This document shows, one piece after another, positions 8,178 through 16,671 of a DNA stretch of 64,000 nt. The notes beneath the pieces were generated by a model, which was given only the letters and a program-made list of their open reading frames with translations, was not told the DNA's origin and made no database searches. This DNA comes from Leifsonia sp. fls2-241-R2A-40a (GTDB lineage Bacteria; Actinomycetota; Actinomycetes; Actinomycetales; Microbacteriaceae), in contig NZ_JARVRS010000001.1 in assembly GCF_030209575.1 (NCBI RefSeq), forward strand, positions 930,001 through 994,000. Direction: 5' to 3'. Each line of letters starts with the position of its first letter. Within the stretch, counting starts at the first letter, position 1. The position numbers and the translations under genes were made by a program.

Positions 8178-9287
8178 ATGCCCACCCAATTCCCGCGTCG
8201 ACCGCGCAAGGCCGTCGTCGCCTCGCTTGCGATGGCTGCAGCCGTCGCCGCCACCATGACCGCGTGCTCCTCCGGGACCGCCGGTGGCTCCACGGCCGGA
8301 CCGAACGATGAGGTCGGCGTCTCACTCATCGTGAAGACCACCAGCAACCCCTACTTCGTGGCGATGGAAACGGCCGCCAAGGCGGACGCGAAGAAGAACA
8401 ACGTGAAGCTGACCCTCGCCGCCGGCAAGAAGGACGGCGACACCGACACCCAGATCCAGGCGATCGAGAACGCCATCTCCCGGGGCGACAAGGGCATCCT
8501 GATCACCCCGAACGGCTCCGCAGTCAACAACGAGATCGAGAAAGCCCGGCACGCGGGCCTCTACGTCATCGCGCTCGACACTGTGCCGACCCCGCCCGAC
8601 ACCGTCGACATCACGTACGCCACCGACAACTACGCGGCCGGACAGTCCATCGGCAAGTGGATGGCCGGGACGCTCGACGGCAAGAAGGCCACCATCGCGA
8701 TGATCGACCTGTTCTCCGACCAGGTCGTCTCGGTCGACGTCGACCGCGACCACGGCTTCCTGAACGGCATGGGCATCGACGTCGGCGACAAGAAGAAGAA
8801 CGGCGGCGAGGCCTCCTCCGGGAAGTACACCGGCGGCACCGGCGGCCAGTACGAGATCGTCGGTCACCAGCCGTCGCAGGGTGCCGAAGATGGTGGCCGC
8901 ACCGCGATGGAGACGCTGCTGTCGAAGAACCCCGACATCAACGTCGTCTACACGATCAACGAGCCCGCTGCCTACGGTGCATACCAGGCACTCAAGGCGG
9001 CCGGCAAGCAGGACAGCGTCACCATCGTCAGCATCGACGGCGGCTGCACCGGCGTCGGCTATGTGAAGGACGGCATCCTGGGCGCGACTGCGCAGCAGTA
9101 CCCCTCGAAGATGGCGTCGCTCGGCATGGAGGCGATCGCGAAGATCGCCCGCGGCGGCGAGAAGCCGAAGACCTCCAACGGCCTCGACTTCTTCAACACG
9201 GGCTCGACCCTGATCACCAACAAGCCGGTGTCCGGCCTGGAGAGCGTGGACGCGGCCAAGGGCGCGACCACCTGCTGGGCCAACTGA
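8178..9287 (+). CDS. frcB: Fructose-type ABC transporter substrate-binding lipoprotein
   Basis: The 369-residue protein opens with a lipoprotein signal (hydrophobic core VVASLAMAAAVAATM, lipobox TAC, Cys about residue 31) followed by a Gly/Ser linker. The mature part is a type-I periplasmic sugar-binding domain (VSLIVKTTSNPYFVAMETAAK, GDKGILITPNGSAVN, VVYTINEPAAYGAYQAL, IVSIDGGCTGVGYV). It matches FrcB-like proteins that capture fructose, ribose or mannose. Adjacent permease, ATPase, fructokinase and fructan hydrolase make fructose the probable ligand. The symbol is by family resemblance. Confidence 0.8.
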   Translation: MPTQFPRRPRKAVVASLAMAAAVAATMTACSSGTAGGSTAGPNDEVGVSLIVKTTSNPYFVAMETAAKADAKKNNVKLTLAAGKKDGDTDTQIQAIENAISRGDKGILITPNGSAVNNEIEKARHAGLYVIALDTVPTPPDTVDITYATDNYAAGQSIGKWMAGTLDGKKATIAMIDLFSDQVVSVDVDRDHGFLNGMGIDVGDKKKNGGEASSGKYTGGTGGQYEIVGHQPSQGAEDGGRTAMETLLSKNPDINVVYTINEPAAYGAYQALKAAGKQDSVTIVSIDGGCTGVGYVKDGILGATAQQYPSKMASLGMEAIAKIARGGEKPKTSNGLDFFNTGSTLITNKPVSGLESVDAAKGATTCWAN

Positions 9288-9293
9288 CCCGCT

Positions 9294-9323
9294 GAGCGGG
9301 GCGCCCGACGGCGGGCGCCCCGC
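9294..9323 (+). terminator. Strong hairpin between binding-protein and permease genes
   Basis: AGCGGGGCGCCCG (9294-9306) pairs perfectly with 9311-9323 around the 4-nt loop ACGG, seven bases after the binding-protein stop. There is no T tract. In ABC operons such a hairpin usually protects the 3' end of the binding-protein mRNA and reduces readthrough, giving more binding protein than membrane parts. Confidence 0.7.
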
Positions 9324-9355
9324 TCGAAGCACCGCAATCTATCTCTGGAGTACCC

Positions 9356-10402
9356 ATGTCGAACCCCAACGCGACGTCCTCGCCGCCCACCTCATCGCTG
9401 AACCTCGCCAGCGAGTTCATCAACCGCCAGACGCCGTTGATGCGCGTCCGCGGCGTTCTGCACCGCTATCCCGCCCTCAGCCCGGCGATCGTGCTGGTGC
9501 TCTCCATCATCGTCTTCGGGGCGATCAATCCGCGGTTCCTTGCGCCGACCAACCTGTCGCTGATCACACAGCAGGTCGCCGTGATCGGCACGCTGGGTGT
9601 CGCCGAGACCCTCGTGATCCTCACCGCAGGCATCGACCTCTCGGTCGGCGCAGCGATGGTCCTGAGCTCGATCGTGATGGGCAACGCAGCGGTGAGCCTC
9701 GGACTTCCGGGTGTCGTAGCCCTGCTCCTCGGTCTCGTCACCGGTCTGGCGACCGGTGTCATCAACGGTCTCCTGGTTACGCGTCTGAACCTTCCACCGT
9801 TCATCGTCACCCTGGGGACACTGAGCGTATTCACCGCCCTCACCCTGCTGATCTCGAACGGTGCCACCGTCCAGGGCAACACGATGCCGCCCATCCTCAC
9901 CTGGACCGGGCTCACCCTCAAGGTCTTCGGCGTCGACATCACCTTCGGTGTGCTGCTCATGGTCCTGCTCTACCTCGTGATGTCGTTCGTGCTCGGGCGC
10001 ACGTCGTGGGGACGCCACGTCTACGCGGTCGGCGACGACAAGGAAGCGGCACGTCTGACCGGTATCCGGGTCAGCCGCGTCCTGCTCAGCGTGTACATCG
10101 TCGCGGGCGCCGTCGTCGCCCTGACGGCATGGATCCAGATCGGCCGCGACTTCGGGTCCAGCCCGAACGCCGCCGTCGACGCCAACCTCAACGCGATCAC
10201 CGCAGTGGTGATCGGCGGCACCAGCCTCTTCGGCGGCCGCGGCAACATCTGGGGAACGCTGCTCGGCGCACTGATCGTCGGCGTTTTCCGCAACGGTCTG
10301 GCCCTCGCCGGCCTCGACGTCCTCTACCAGACCCTCGCCGTCGGCGTCCTGGTCATCGTCGCCGTCTCCATCGACCAGTGGATCCGAAAGGTCCGAAAGT
10401 GA
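9356..10402 (+). CDS. frcC: Fructose-type ABC transporter permease
   Basis: The 348-residue integral membrane protein has 8-10 predicted membrane segments and the BPD_transp_2 (RbsC/FrcC) signature: GVAETLVILTAGIDLSVGA in the first third, LVTRLNLPPFIVTLGTLSVF, and GGTSLFGGRGNIWGTLLGAL near the end. It would form the channel dimer with the ATPase encoded immediately downstream, whose GTG start overlaps its stop (GTGA). It starts at ATG 9356 after CTGGAGTACCC. Confidence 0.9.
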   Translation: MSNPNATSSPPTSSLNLASEFINRQTPLMRVRGVLHRYPALSPAIVLVLSIIVFGAINPRFLAPTNLSLITQQVAVIGTLGVAETLVILTAGIDLSVGAAMVLSSIVMGNAAVSLGLPGVVALLLGLVTGLATGVINGLLVTRLNLPPFIVTLGTLSVFTALTLLISNGATVQGNTMPPILTWTGLTLKVFGVDITFGVLLMVLLYLVMSFVLGRTSWGRHVYAVGDDKEAARLTGIRVSRVLLSVYIVAGAVVALTAWIQIGRDFGSSPNAAVDANLNAITAVVIGGTSLFGGRGNIWGTLLGALIVGVFRNGLALAGLDVLYQTLAVGVLVIVAVSIDQWIRKVRK

Positions 10403-11175
10403 ACACCATCACCGAAACCCGCACACCTGTCCTGGCCGCTCGACGACTGGTGAAGACCTACGGTCACGTCGTCGGCCTGGACGGCGTCAGCCTCGAACTG
10501 TACGCCGGAGAAGTCCTCGCCATCATCGGCGACAACGGCGCCGGCAAGACCACCCTGATCAAGTGCCTGACGGGCGCCGAGATCCCCGACGAGGGCGAGA
10601 TCCGCCTCGATGGCGAACCCGTCCACTTCCGCCGGCCGCAGGACGCCCGCGAAGCCGGGATCGAGACCGTCTACCAGTCCCTCGCCGTCTCGCCTGCCCT
10701 GGATGTGGCCGCGAACATGTACCTCGGTCGCGAGCTCCGGCGGCCGGGGTTCCTCGGCTCGGTGCTGCGGATGGTCGACACGAAGACGATGCGTCAGCGC
10801 GCGAAAGCGGAGCTCACCGAGCTCGGGATCTCGACCCTGCAGGATGTCACCGTGCCGATCGAGAACCTCTCCGGAGGTCAGCGCCAGGCCGTCGCCGTGG
10901 CACGCGCCGCCGCGTTCGGCTCCAAGGTGGTTGTCCTCGACGAGCCGACGGCTGCCCTCGGCGTCCGCGAGTCCAACCAGGTGCTCGAGCTGATCAAGCG
11001 CCTGCGGGACAAGGGAGTGCCGGTCGTTTTGATCAGCCACAACATGCCGCACGTGTTCGAGGTGGCCGACCGCATCCACATCCAGCGCCTCGGCAAGCGC
11101 GCGGCGACGATCACACCGCAGTCGCACTCGATGACCGAGGCCGTCGCGATCATGACGGGAGCTCAGAAGGAATGA
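10399..11175 (+). CDS. frcA: Fructose-type ABC transporter ATPase (single nucleotide-binding domain)
   Basis: Starting from the GTG that overlaps the permease stop, the protein is 258 residues with one complete ATP-binding cassette: Walker A GDNGAGKTT, Q-loop in VYQSL, signature LSGGQRQAVAVARA, Walker B VVVLDEPTAAL and the switch His in ISHNM. Most RbsA-type ribose ATPases carry two cassettes; a single one is the FrcA arrangement, which supports fructose. Its stop overlaps the start of the next small gene (ATGA), continuing a chain of translational coupling. Confidence 0.9.
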   Translation: MNTITETRTPVLAARRLVKTYGHVVGLDGVSLELYAGEVLAIIGDNGAGKTTLIKCLTGAEIPDEGEIRLDGEPVHFRRPQDAREAGIETVYQSLAVSPALDVAANMYLGRELRRPGFLGSVLRMVDTKTMRQRAKAELTELGISTLQDVTVPIENLSGGQRQAVAVARAAAFGSKVVVLDEPTAALGVRESNQVLELIKRLRDKGVPVVLISHNMPHVFEVADRIHIQRLGKRAATITPQSHSMTEAVAIMTGAQKE

Positions 11176-11471
11176 CCGACCGCCGATACCTGTACGCAGA
11201 GATCGACTCCCTGCCGGGATCGGAGGACGAAGTGAGAATGCTGCTCGCCGGATACGGAGCCCGGGTGCGAGAGGAACCGGGCAACCGACAGTTCGAAGCG
11301 TTCAACCCCGACGGAGATCCGGCGAAGTTCTTCGTCTACGAGGAGTACGAGTCCGAAGAGGCGTTCGAGGCGCACAAAGCGGCTGAATACTGCGAGCGCT
11401 TCAATCGGCTTCTCGCCCCGCTCGTCGTCGGCGGCGGGTCCCGTCTGACCCTGCTGGATCCGATCGCATGA
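11172..11471 (+). CDS. Small ABM-domain (antibiotic biosynthesis monooxygenase-like) protein in a sugar operon
   Basis: The 99-residue protein has the dimeric alpha+beta barrel pattern of ABM/YgiN proteins: an N-terminal strand, VREEPGNRQFEAF, then FFVYEEYESEEAFEAHKAAEYCERF. It overlaps the ATPase stop by ATGA and the kinase start by ATGA, so it is locked between transport and phosphorylation genes. YgiN-like proteins oxidise quinols, but the same fold also gives sugar mutarotases such as RhaM. Given the context a role on fructose, for example anomer interconversion, is conceivable but unproven. Confidence 0.7.
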   Translation: MTDRRYLYAEIDSLPGSEDEVRMLLAGYGARVREEPGNRQFEAFNPDGDPAKFFVYEEYESEEAFEAHKAAEYCERFNRLLAPLVVGGGSRLTLLDPIA

Positions 11472-12412
11472 ACGACGACTCCGTTCCCCGTGCTCTTGTC
11501 ATGGGCGAGTCCTTGGTCGACGTCGTGGAACGGCATGGGTCCCCCCGCGCCGTCCACGCCGGCGGAAGCCCTCTGAACGTGGCCTTCGGATTGGCTCGGC
11601 TGGGCATTCACGTCACGTTCGCCACCGAATACGGCGCCGATCCGCATGGGTCACTTATCGCCGACCATCTCCACAGCGCGGGCGTGGACACGCTCAACAC
11701 GTCCCATGGCAACCCGACATCGACGGCCACGGCGCGCATCGACCCCGAGGGAGCGGCCCACTACGATTTCTCCCTCGACTGGGACTTCGCCCCGACCGCG
11801 CTGCCGCCGGCCGAACTCGTGCACACAGGCTCGATCGGAGCCCTGCGTGAACCCGGCGCGACCGCTGTCCGCAGGCATGTGAACGCGTTGGGTGACGATA
11901 CCCTGGTCACCTTCGACCCGAATGTGCGCCCGAGCCTCATGCCCGACCGCGAGCAGACTCTGAAGAGCGTCGACTGGTACAGCCGGCACGCCCACCTTGT
12001 GAAGCTGAGCGACGAGGACGCGCACTGGTTGTTCCCCGGCTGGACGCACCGGACGGTCCTGGACTGGATTCTCGACCGAGGAGCCGGCATCGCCGTCCTC
12101 ACCCGCGGGGGCGACGGCAGTCTCCTGCGTAGCCGCGCAGCCGAAATCGAAATCGAGGCGTCTGCTGCTCACGTCGTGGACACCATCGGCGCGGGAGATG
12201 CCTACATGGCGGGACTCCTGGCGGGACTGATGGGGGCAGAACCGCGCGGGCAGCTCCAGCGCGGCAATGTCTCCGACATTGTGCTCCGATCGATCGGCGA
12301 ACTGGCGTCGAGAGTTGCTGCTCTCACCGTCGCTCGCGCGGGAGCTATGCCTCCCACTCTCGACGAGATCCAGGCCCTGCAAACCGTCCCCGCCGCGCGC
12401 GGAGGCTCCTGA
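11468..12412 (+). CDS. PfkB-family carbohydrate kinase, probable fructokinase
   Basis: The 314-residue protein has both PfkB signatures: the N-terminal AGGSPLNVAFGLARLG that contacts the sugar, and the C-terminal DTIGAGDAYMAGLLAG that holds the catalytic Asp and anion hole; FDPNVRPSLMPDRE lies between them. It ends the cytoplasmic part of the fructose operon and would phosphorylate imported fructose at the expense of ATP (6-phosphate by analogy with bacterial ScrK/FrcK proteins). Start overlaps the preceding stop by ATGA. Confidence 0.85.
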   Translation: MNDDSVPRALVMGESLVDVVERHGSPRAVHAGGSPLNVAFGLARLGIHVTFATEYGADPHGSLIADHLHSAGVDTLNTSHGNPTSTATARIDPEGAAHYDFSLDWDFAPTALPPAELVHTGSIGALREPGATAVRRHVNALGDDTLVTFDPNVRPSLMPDREQTLKSVDWYSRHAHLVKLSDEDAHWLFPGWTHRTVLDWILDRGAGIAVLTRGGDGSLLRSRAAEIEIEASAAHVVDTIGAGDAYMAGLLAGLMGAEPRGQLQRGNVSDIVLRSIGELASRVAALTVARAGAMPPTLDEIQALQTVPAARGGS

Positions 12413-12454
12413 GAAACGAAAAGACCCACACCGAATCCAACGAAAGCTGAGTCA

Positions 12455-14962
12455 ATGAAGACATCACCAAGGGTCATCACGCTCACCATCGCGTCGATCC
12501 TCGCCTTCAGCGCCGTTGCCGCGGGCGCTTCGCCGGCAGTAGCGGTGGACGGGACCGCTACGAGCGACACGCGGCCTTATTACCACTACACCCCGCAGCA
12601 GAACTGGATGAACGACCCCAACGGGCTCATCTACTACGGCGGAAAGTATCACCTTTTCTACCAGTACAACGCCACCGGAAACACCGGCGGAAACGCCTCG
12701 TGGGGCCACGCGGTGAGCACCGACCTCACCCACTGGAAACAACTCCCGATCGCCATCCCGTCGGACGCCGACGAGGAAGTCTGGTCCGGCAGCGTCGTCA
12801 ACGACAGCAAGAACTCCAGCGGCTTGGGCACCGGCAAGACCGGACCGCTTGTCGCCATCTACACCAGCGCCCCGCGCGCCACCGGGGTGCAACGGCAGTC
12901 GATCGCGTACAGCAACGATGGCGGAACCACCTGGACCAAGTACGCCAACAACCCGGTCATCGATATCGGTTCGCACAACTTCCGCGACCCGAAAGTGTTC
13001 TGGTATGCCCCGGCCAACCAATGGCGGATGGTGGTCGCCCTCTCCGACCAGCACAGGGTCGCAATCTACGGCTCCAGCAACCTCAAGGACTGGACCGAAC
13101 AAAGCGAATTCGGACCCGACGGTGTGACCTCGGCCGTGTGGGAATGCCCAGATCTGTTCCCCATGCAGCTGGACGGCAAAACAGACGTCACCAAGTGGGT
13201 CCTCACCGTCAGTGTCGCGGGGAGGGCCGAATACTTCGTCGGCACCTTCGACGGAACCACGTTCGTCAACAGCGAGGCGCCTTACACCGCACCGGCGGGC
13301 ACTGTCCTGAACGACTTCGAATCAACGACGTACGGAGCAGGATGGACCAGCACCGGAACCGCGTTCGGTGACGGTCCCACACACGACACGGGTGCGTCCG
13401 GATACGTTGGGTCGGGGTATGTGGACACGTTCCACAACTCCGACGCGGAGACCGGCACGCTGACGTCGCCCACGTTCACGGTCAACAAGAAGAACCTGAA
13501 CTTCCTGATCGCCGGTGGGAACCACCCGTACGTCGAGGGCGGCTCGATTGCGGCCCCAGCCGGCGACACCTTCCAGGACTTCGAAGGCGACTCGCTCCCC
13601 GGCTGGACCGGTACCGGTGACTTCGCCGGGATCACCCCGTCGAAGGAGAGTCTGAGCGGCCAGATCGGAAACGGTGTCCTCGACACCTGCCAGGCAGGAT
13701 GCGACGCCGCGCAGGGCACCATCACATCGCCCGCCTTCACCATCACGCGCCCCTACATCGATCTGCTCACCGCGGGCGGGCAGCATCCCTGGGGGCAGAG
13801 CAACCCGACTGCGGTCAACCTCGTCGTAGGCGGCAACGTGGTCGCGAGCGTGACGGGAAACGACACGGGCAGCATGGACTGGGTCTACCTGGACGCGTCC
13901 GCGTACATCGGCCAGCAGGCCACGTTGCAGATCGTGGACCAGAGCGACGGCAGCGCCGGCTGGGGTCACATGATGGTCGATGACATCGTCTTCTCGGACA
14001 CGATCGCAAAGCCCTGGAACAGCGAGACCGGCGCAAACCTGCTCGTGAACGGCAAGGTCGTGCGCACCGCCACCGGCAACGACAGCGGCACGCTGGACTG
14101 GGCCAACTGGGACCTGAGCGACCTGCAGGGCCAGCAAGCGCAGCTGCAGCTGGTCGACCTCAACGGGGGCGGATGGGGACACCTGATCGCGGACCAGTTC
14201 ACCTTGGCGGATCAGCCGGCTCAGAGCTCCATGCGACGGGCCCACTGGATCGACTTAGGGCGCGACTTCTACGCAGCCGTCACCTTCAACGATGCCCCCG
14301 CGAACCAGCGGATCGCGCTGGGATGGATGAACAACTGGGACTACGCCAACACCCTCCCCTCCGACGGATGGCGTGGAACGCAGTCGGTGCCCCGAGTCCT
14401 CTCCCTGCGCACGATCGACGGCCAGCCGCGGATAGTGCAGACCGTGGCTCGCCAGGTGAGCGCGCTCGCTCAGCTCAACAAGCTGCAGCTCGCGCCACCG
14501 ACCGCCATTCCCGCGGGCACGAAACCGCTGAAGGTGACGACGACGACCAACGCAGTCCGAGTGGATGCGGTCCTCGCCGCCGGATCGGCCAAGAGCTTCG
14601 GGCTCCAGCTGTTCCGGTCAGCCGACGGGTCGCAGTACGTCGGCGTCTCCTACGACACGGCCACCAGCACGTTGAGCGTCGATCGAACCCATTCGGGGAA
14701 CGTCGGCTTCAGCAGCGCCTTCCCGAGCATCGACGGCGCGGTCGTCCCGCTGGACCATGGTCTGCTTCGCCTCGAGCTGTATCTGGACAAGACCTCGATC
14801 GAAGCGTTCGCCCAGAACGGCCGGGCGTCGGTCACCGATCTCGTCTTCCCCGCTGCAGGAAGCAACGGAGTCGCGCTCACCGCCAACGGCGGAAATGCCG
14901 GCCTCGTGCTGCTGACAGTCACACCGCTGGCCAACGCCATGAGTGGCGCCTACACCAACTGA
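12455..14962 (+). CDS. Secreted GH32 fructan hydrolase (levanase/inulinase type) with nested inserts
   Basis: The 835-residue protein begins with a Sec signal peptide (cleavage near residue 30). The five-bladed GH32 propeller is marked by the nucleophile motif NWMNDPNG (D54), the RDPK motif (177-180) and the acid/base motif ECPDL (E230). The propeller is interrupted after about residue 282 by some 305 residues and resumes at MRRAHWIDLGRDFYAAVTF; the last 180 or so residues form the C-terminal beta-sandwich. The insert is two copies of one beta-sandwich-like domain, one nested inside the other (see findings). The role is to cut levan, inulin or sucrose outside the cell, supplying fructose to the upstream importer. 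Confidence 0.9.
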   Translation: MKTSPRVITLTIASILAFSAVAAGASPAVAVDGTATSDTRPYYHYTPQQNWMNDPNGLIYYGGKYHLFYQYNATGNTGGNASWGHAVSTDLTHWKQLPIAIPSDADEEVWSGSVVNDSKNSSGLGTGKTGPLVAIYTSAPRATGVQRQSIAYSNDGGTTWTKYANNPVIDIGSHNFRDPKVFWYAPANQWRMVVALSDQHRVAIYGSSNLKDWTEQSEFGPDGVTSAVWECPDLFPMQLDGKTDVTKWVLTVSVAGRAEYFVGTFDGTTFVNSEAPYTAPAGTVLNDFESTTYGAGWTSTGTAFGDGPTHDTGASGYVGSGYVDTFHNSDAETGTLTSPTFTVNKKNLNFLIAGGNHPYVEGGSIAAPAGDTFQDFEGDSLPGWTGTGDFAGITPSKESLSGQIGNGVLDTCQAGCDAAQGTITSPAFTITRPYIDLLTAGGQHPWGQSNPTAVNLVVGGNVVASVTGNDTGSMDWVYLDASAYIGQQATLQIVDQSDGSAGWGHMMVDDIVFSDTIAKPWNSETGANLLVNGKVVRTATGNDSGTLDWANWDLSDLQGQQAQLQLVDLNGGGWGHLIADQFTLADQPAQSSMRRAHWIDLGRDFYAAVTFNDAPANQRIALGWMNNWDYANTLPSDGWRGTQSVPRVLSLRTIDGQPRIVQTVARQVSALAQLNKLQLAPPTAIPAGTKPLKVTTTTNAVRVDAVLAAGSAKSFGLQLFRSADGSQYVGVSYDTATSTLSVDRTHSGNVGFSSAFPSIDGAVVPLDHGLLRLELYLDKTSIEAFAQNGRASVTDLVFPAAGSNGVALTANGGNAGLVLLTVTPLANAMSGAYTN

Positions 14963-14969
14963 AGTGGGC

Positions 14970-15007
14970 CTGGCTGGCGCGACCGTAAGGGTGGTCGTGC
15001 CAGCCAG
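14970..15007. terminator. Bidirectional terminator after the fructan operon
   Basis: CTGGCTGGCGCGACC (14970-14984) pairs with 14993-15007 with one mismatch around an 8-nt loop. It sits between the stops of the convergent GH32 and kdgK genes. Confidence 0.8.
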
Positions 15008-15055
15008 AGCGGCCTCATCGAGATCAGCGGTCACGGCCTGCCAGCCGACCCCGGA

Positions 15056-16021
15056 TCAGCGGAGCACGGGATCGCCGGCGCTTGAGGTGAACTCGGTGAC
15101 CTCTCGAAGTGTGGGGCTCGACTCCCAATCGCCTGGAGTCATGCAGACCATCGCTCCGCAAATGTTGGCGCGTCGCAGACGCGCCTCGACGTCTGAGCCG
15201 TCCAGCACGCCGCTCAGGTAACCCGCGACGAAGGCATCGCCCGCTCCGACCGTGTCGACGACGTCGACCACGAATCCCGGCGACGCGACCGGCCCCCCTG
15301 GGAGGACGGTCGTCGCACCGTCGGCGCCGCGCTTGAGCACGACCTCGGTAGCTCGGTGTCCGAGCAGGCGTTCGCACGCGACCTCGGCGTCCGCGCCCGG
15401 GTAGAGCACTGCCAGCTCGTCCGGACTGCCGAATACGATGTCGGCGCGTTCGGCAAGATCGCGAAGCCACGGTCCCGCAAGGGCTCGGGTAGCGAGCGAG
15501 GACCGGAAGTTGATGTCAAAGGTCACGATGACGCCGGCCGCGCGGGCGCGATCGATCGCGACCGAAAGAGTCCCGCGGGCCGACTCCGAGATGAGCGCCG
15601 TGATCCCGGTGAGGTGCAGGAGGTTCGCCTGCTCGATCCAGCCGTCGGGCACGTCGGTGGGTGCGAGCCTCGATCCGGCCGAACCGTTTCGGTAGTAGAG
15701 GACGCGTGTCGAGGCCGGGCGAGGACGTTCCTTGAGCATGAGCCCGGTGGGGGCTCCCGCATCCACGACGGCGAGCACGTCGACACCCTCGGCACGGAGC
15801 TCGCGCACGACGCGCTCGCCGAGCGAGTCGTCGCCGACGCGACCGAGCCACGTGACGTCGAGCCCGAGTCGGCTGAGGGCGATCGCGACGTTGCTCTCCG
15901 CGCCGCCGATGCCGAGGGCGAGGTCGGATGCATGGCGGAGGGAGCCGATGTCGCGGCTGCGCACGAGGGCCATCGTCTCACCGAGAGTCGCGACGCGCCT
16001 GGGGTGGAGGGGGGCCGTCAT
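15056..16021 (-). CDS. kdgK: 2-keto-3-deoxygluconate kinase
   Basis: Read from the ATG at 16021 that overlaps the eda stop (ATGA), the product is 321 residues. It is a PfkB kinase: GIGGAESNVAIALSRLG near the N-terminus, a substrate region FDINFRSSLATRA, and the catalytic DTVGAGDAFVAGYLSG near the C-terminus. It would phosphorylate 2-keto-3-deoxy-D-gluconate to KDPG, the substrate of the aldolase encoded just upstream. It is the last gene of the sugar-acid operon and meets the GH32 gene head-on at a terminator. Confidence 0.9.
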   Translation of the reverse strand: MTAPLHPRRVATLGETMALVRSRDIGSLRHASDLALGIGGAESNVAIALSRLGLDVTWLGRVGDDSLGERVVRELRAEGVDVLAVVDAGAPTGLMLKERPRPASTRVLYYRNGSAGSRLAPTDVPDGWIEQANLLHLTGITALISESARGTLSVAIDRARAAGVIVTFDINFRSSLATRALAGPWLRDLAERADIVFGSPDELAVLYPGADAEVACERLLGHRATEVVLKRGADGATTVLPGGPVASPGFVVDVVDTVGAGDAFVAGYLSGVLDGSDVEARLRRANICGAMVCMTPGDWESSPTLREVTEFTSSAGDPVLR

Positions 16022-16671
16022 CGAACGCCACCCCCGGCGAGGGCGACGAACGCCCGTGCCCGCTCGCGCAAGGCATCGAGGTCGCCCCCCTGGAACGCAT
16101 CGCCCAGCAGTGGGCCGCCCACGCTCACTGCCGCAGCGCCTGCCGCGAGCCACTCTGCAGCGCTCTCGAGGTCGACGCCCCCGGACGGGACAACCTCGAT
16201 GTCGGGGAACGGTCCCCGCAGATCCTTGATGTATCCCGCGCCGAGCCGTCCCGCTGGGAACACTTTGACGGCGGACGCGCCGCCCGACCACGAGGAGAAC
16301 AGCTCGGTCGGCGTGAACCCGCCAGGCACGAGCGGCACACCCGCCGTCAACGCTCCGGTGAGGAGCTCGGGATTCGTGATCGGCGTGACGAGGTAGTGGG
16401 CACCGGCCTCCACCGCGCGCGTGAGCTGGTCGGCGTCGGTCACCGTTCCGATCCCGACGTCGGCGTAGCTGCCGAAGCGCTCGAGCAGCCGCGGAACGTG
16501 CTCGATCGTTCCCGGCGTCGTGAGGGTGAGCTCGACGCTGCGGATGCCCGCATCGATGAGCACCTCGAGCACGGGGGCGTAGTCCTCTGCGCGCCGTGCG
16601 CGCGCGACGACGATGAGCCGCGATTCGGCTGTTCTTTGCGGCAGCGGGAGCCGCGCGAGGTCACCAGTCAT
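16018..16671 (-). CDS. eda: KDPG/KHG aldolase
   Basis: The 217-residue protein has the class I aldolase features of Eda: E47 in VELTLTTP, the turn [21 protein letters not shown], and the Schiff-base lysine K136 in [11 protein letters not shown], followed by the phosphate-binding [20 protein letters not shown]. It splits KDPG into pyruvate and glyceraldehyde-3-phosphate, the final step of the pathway encoded here. Its start overlaps the manD end by 11 bases and its stop overlaps the kdgK start. Confidence 0.93.
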   Translation of the reverse strand: MTGDLARLPLPQRTAESRLIVVARARRAEDYAPVLEVLIDAGIRSVELTLTTPGTIEHVPRLLERFGSYADVGIGTVTDADQLTRAVEAGAHYLVTPITNPELLTGALTAGVPLVPGGFTPTELFSSWSGGASAVKVFPAGRLGAGYIKDLRGPFPDIEVVPSGGVDLESAAEWLAAGAAAVSVGGPLLGDAFQGGDLDALRERARAFVALAGGGVR

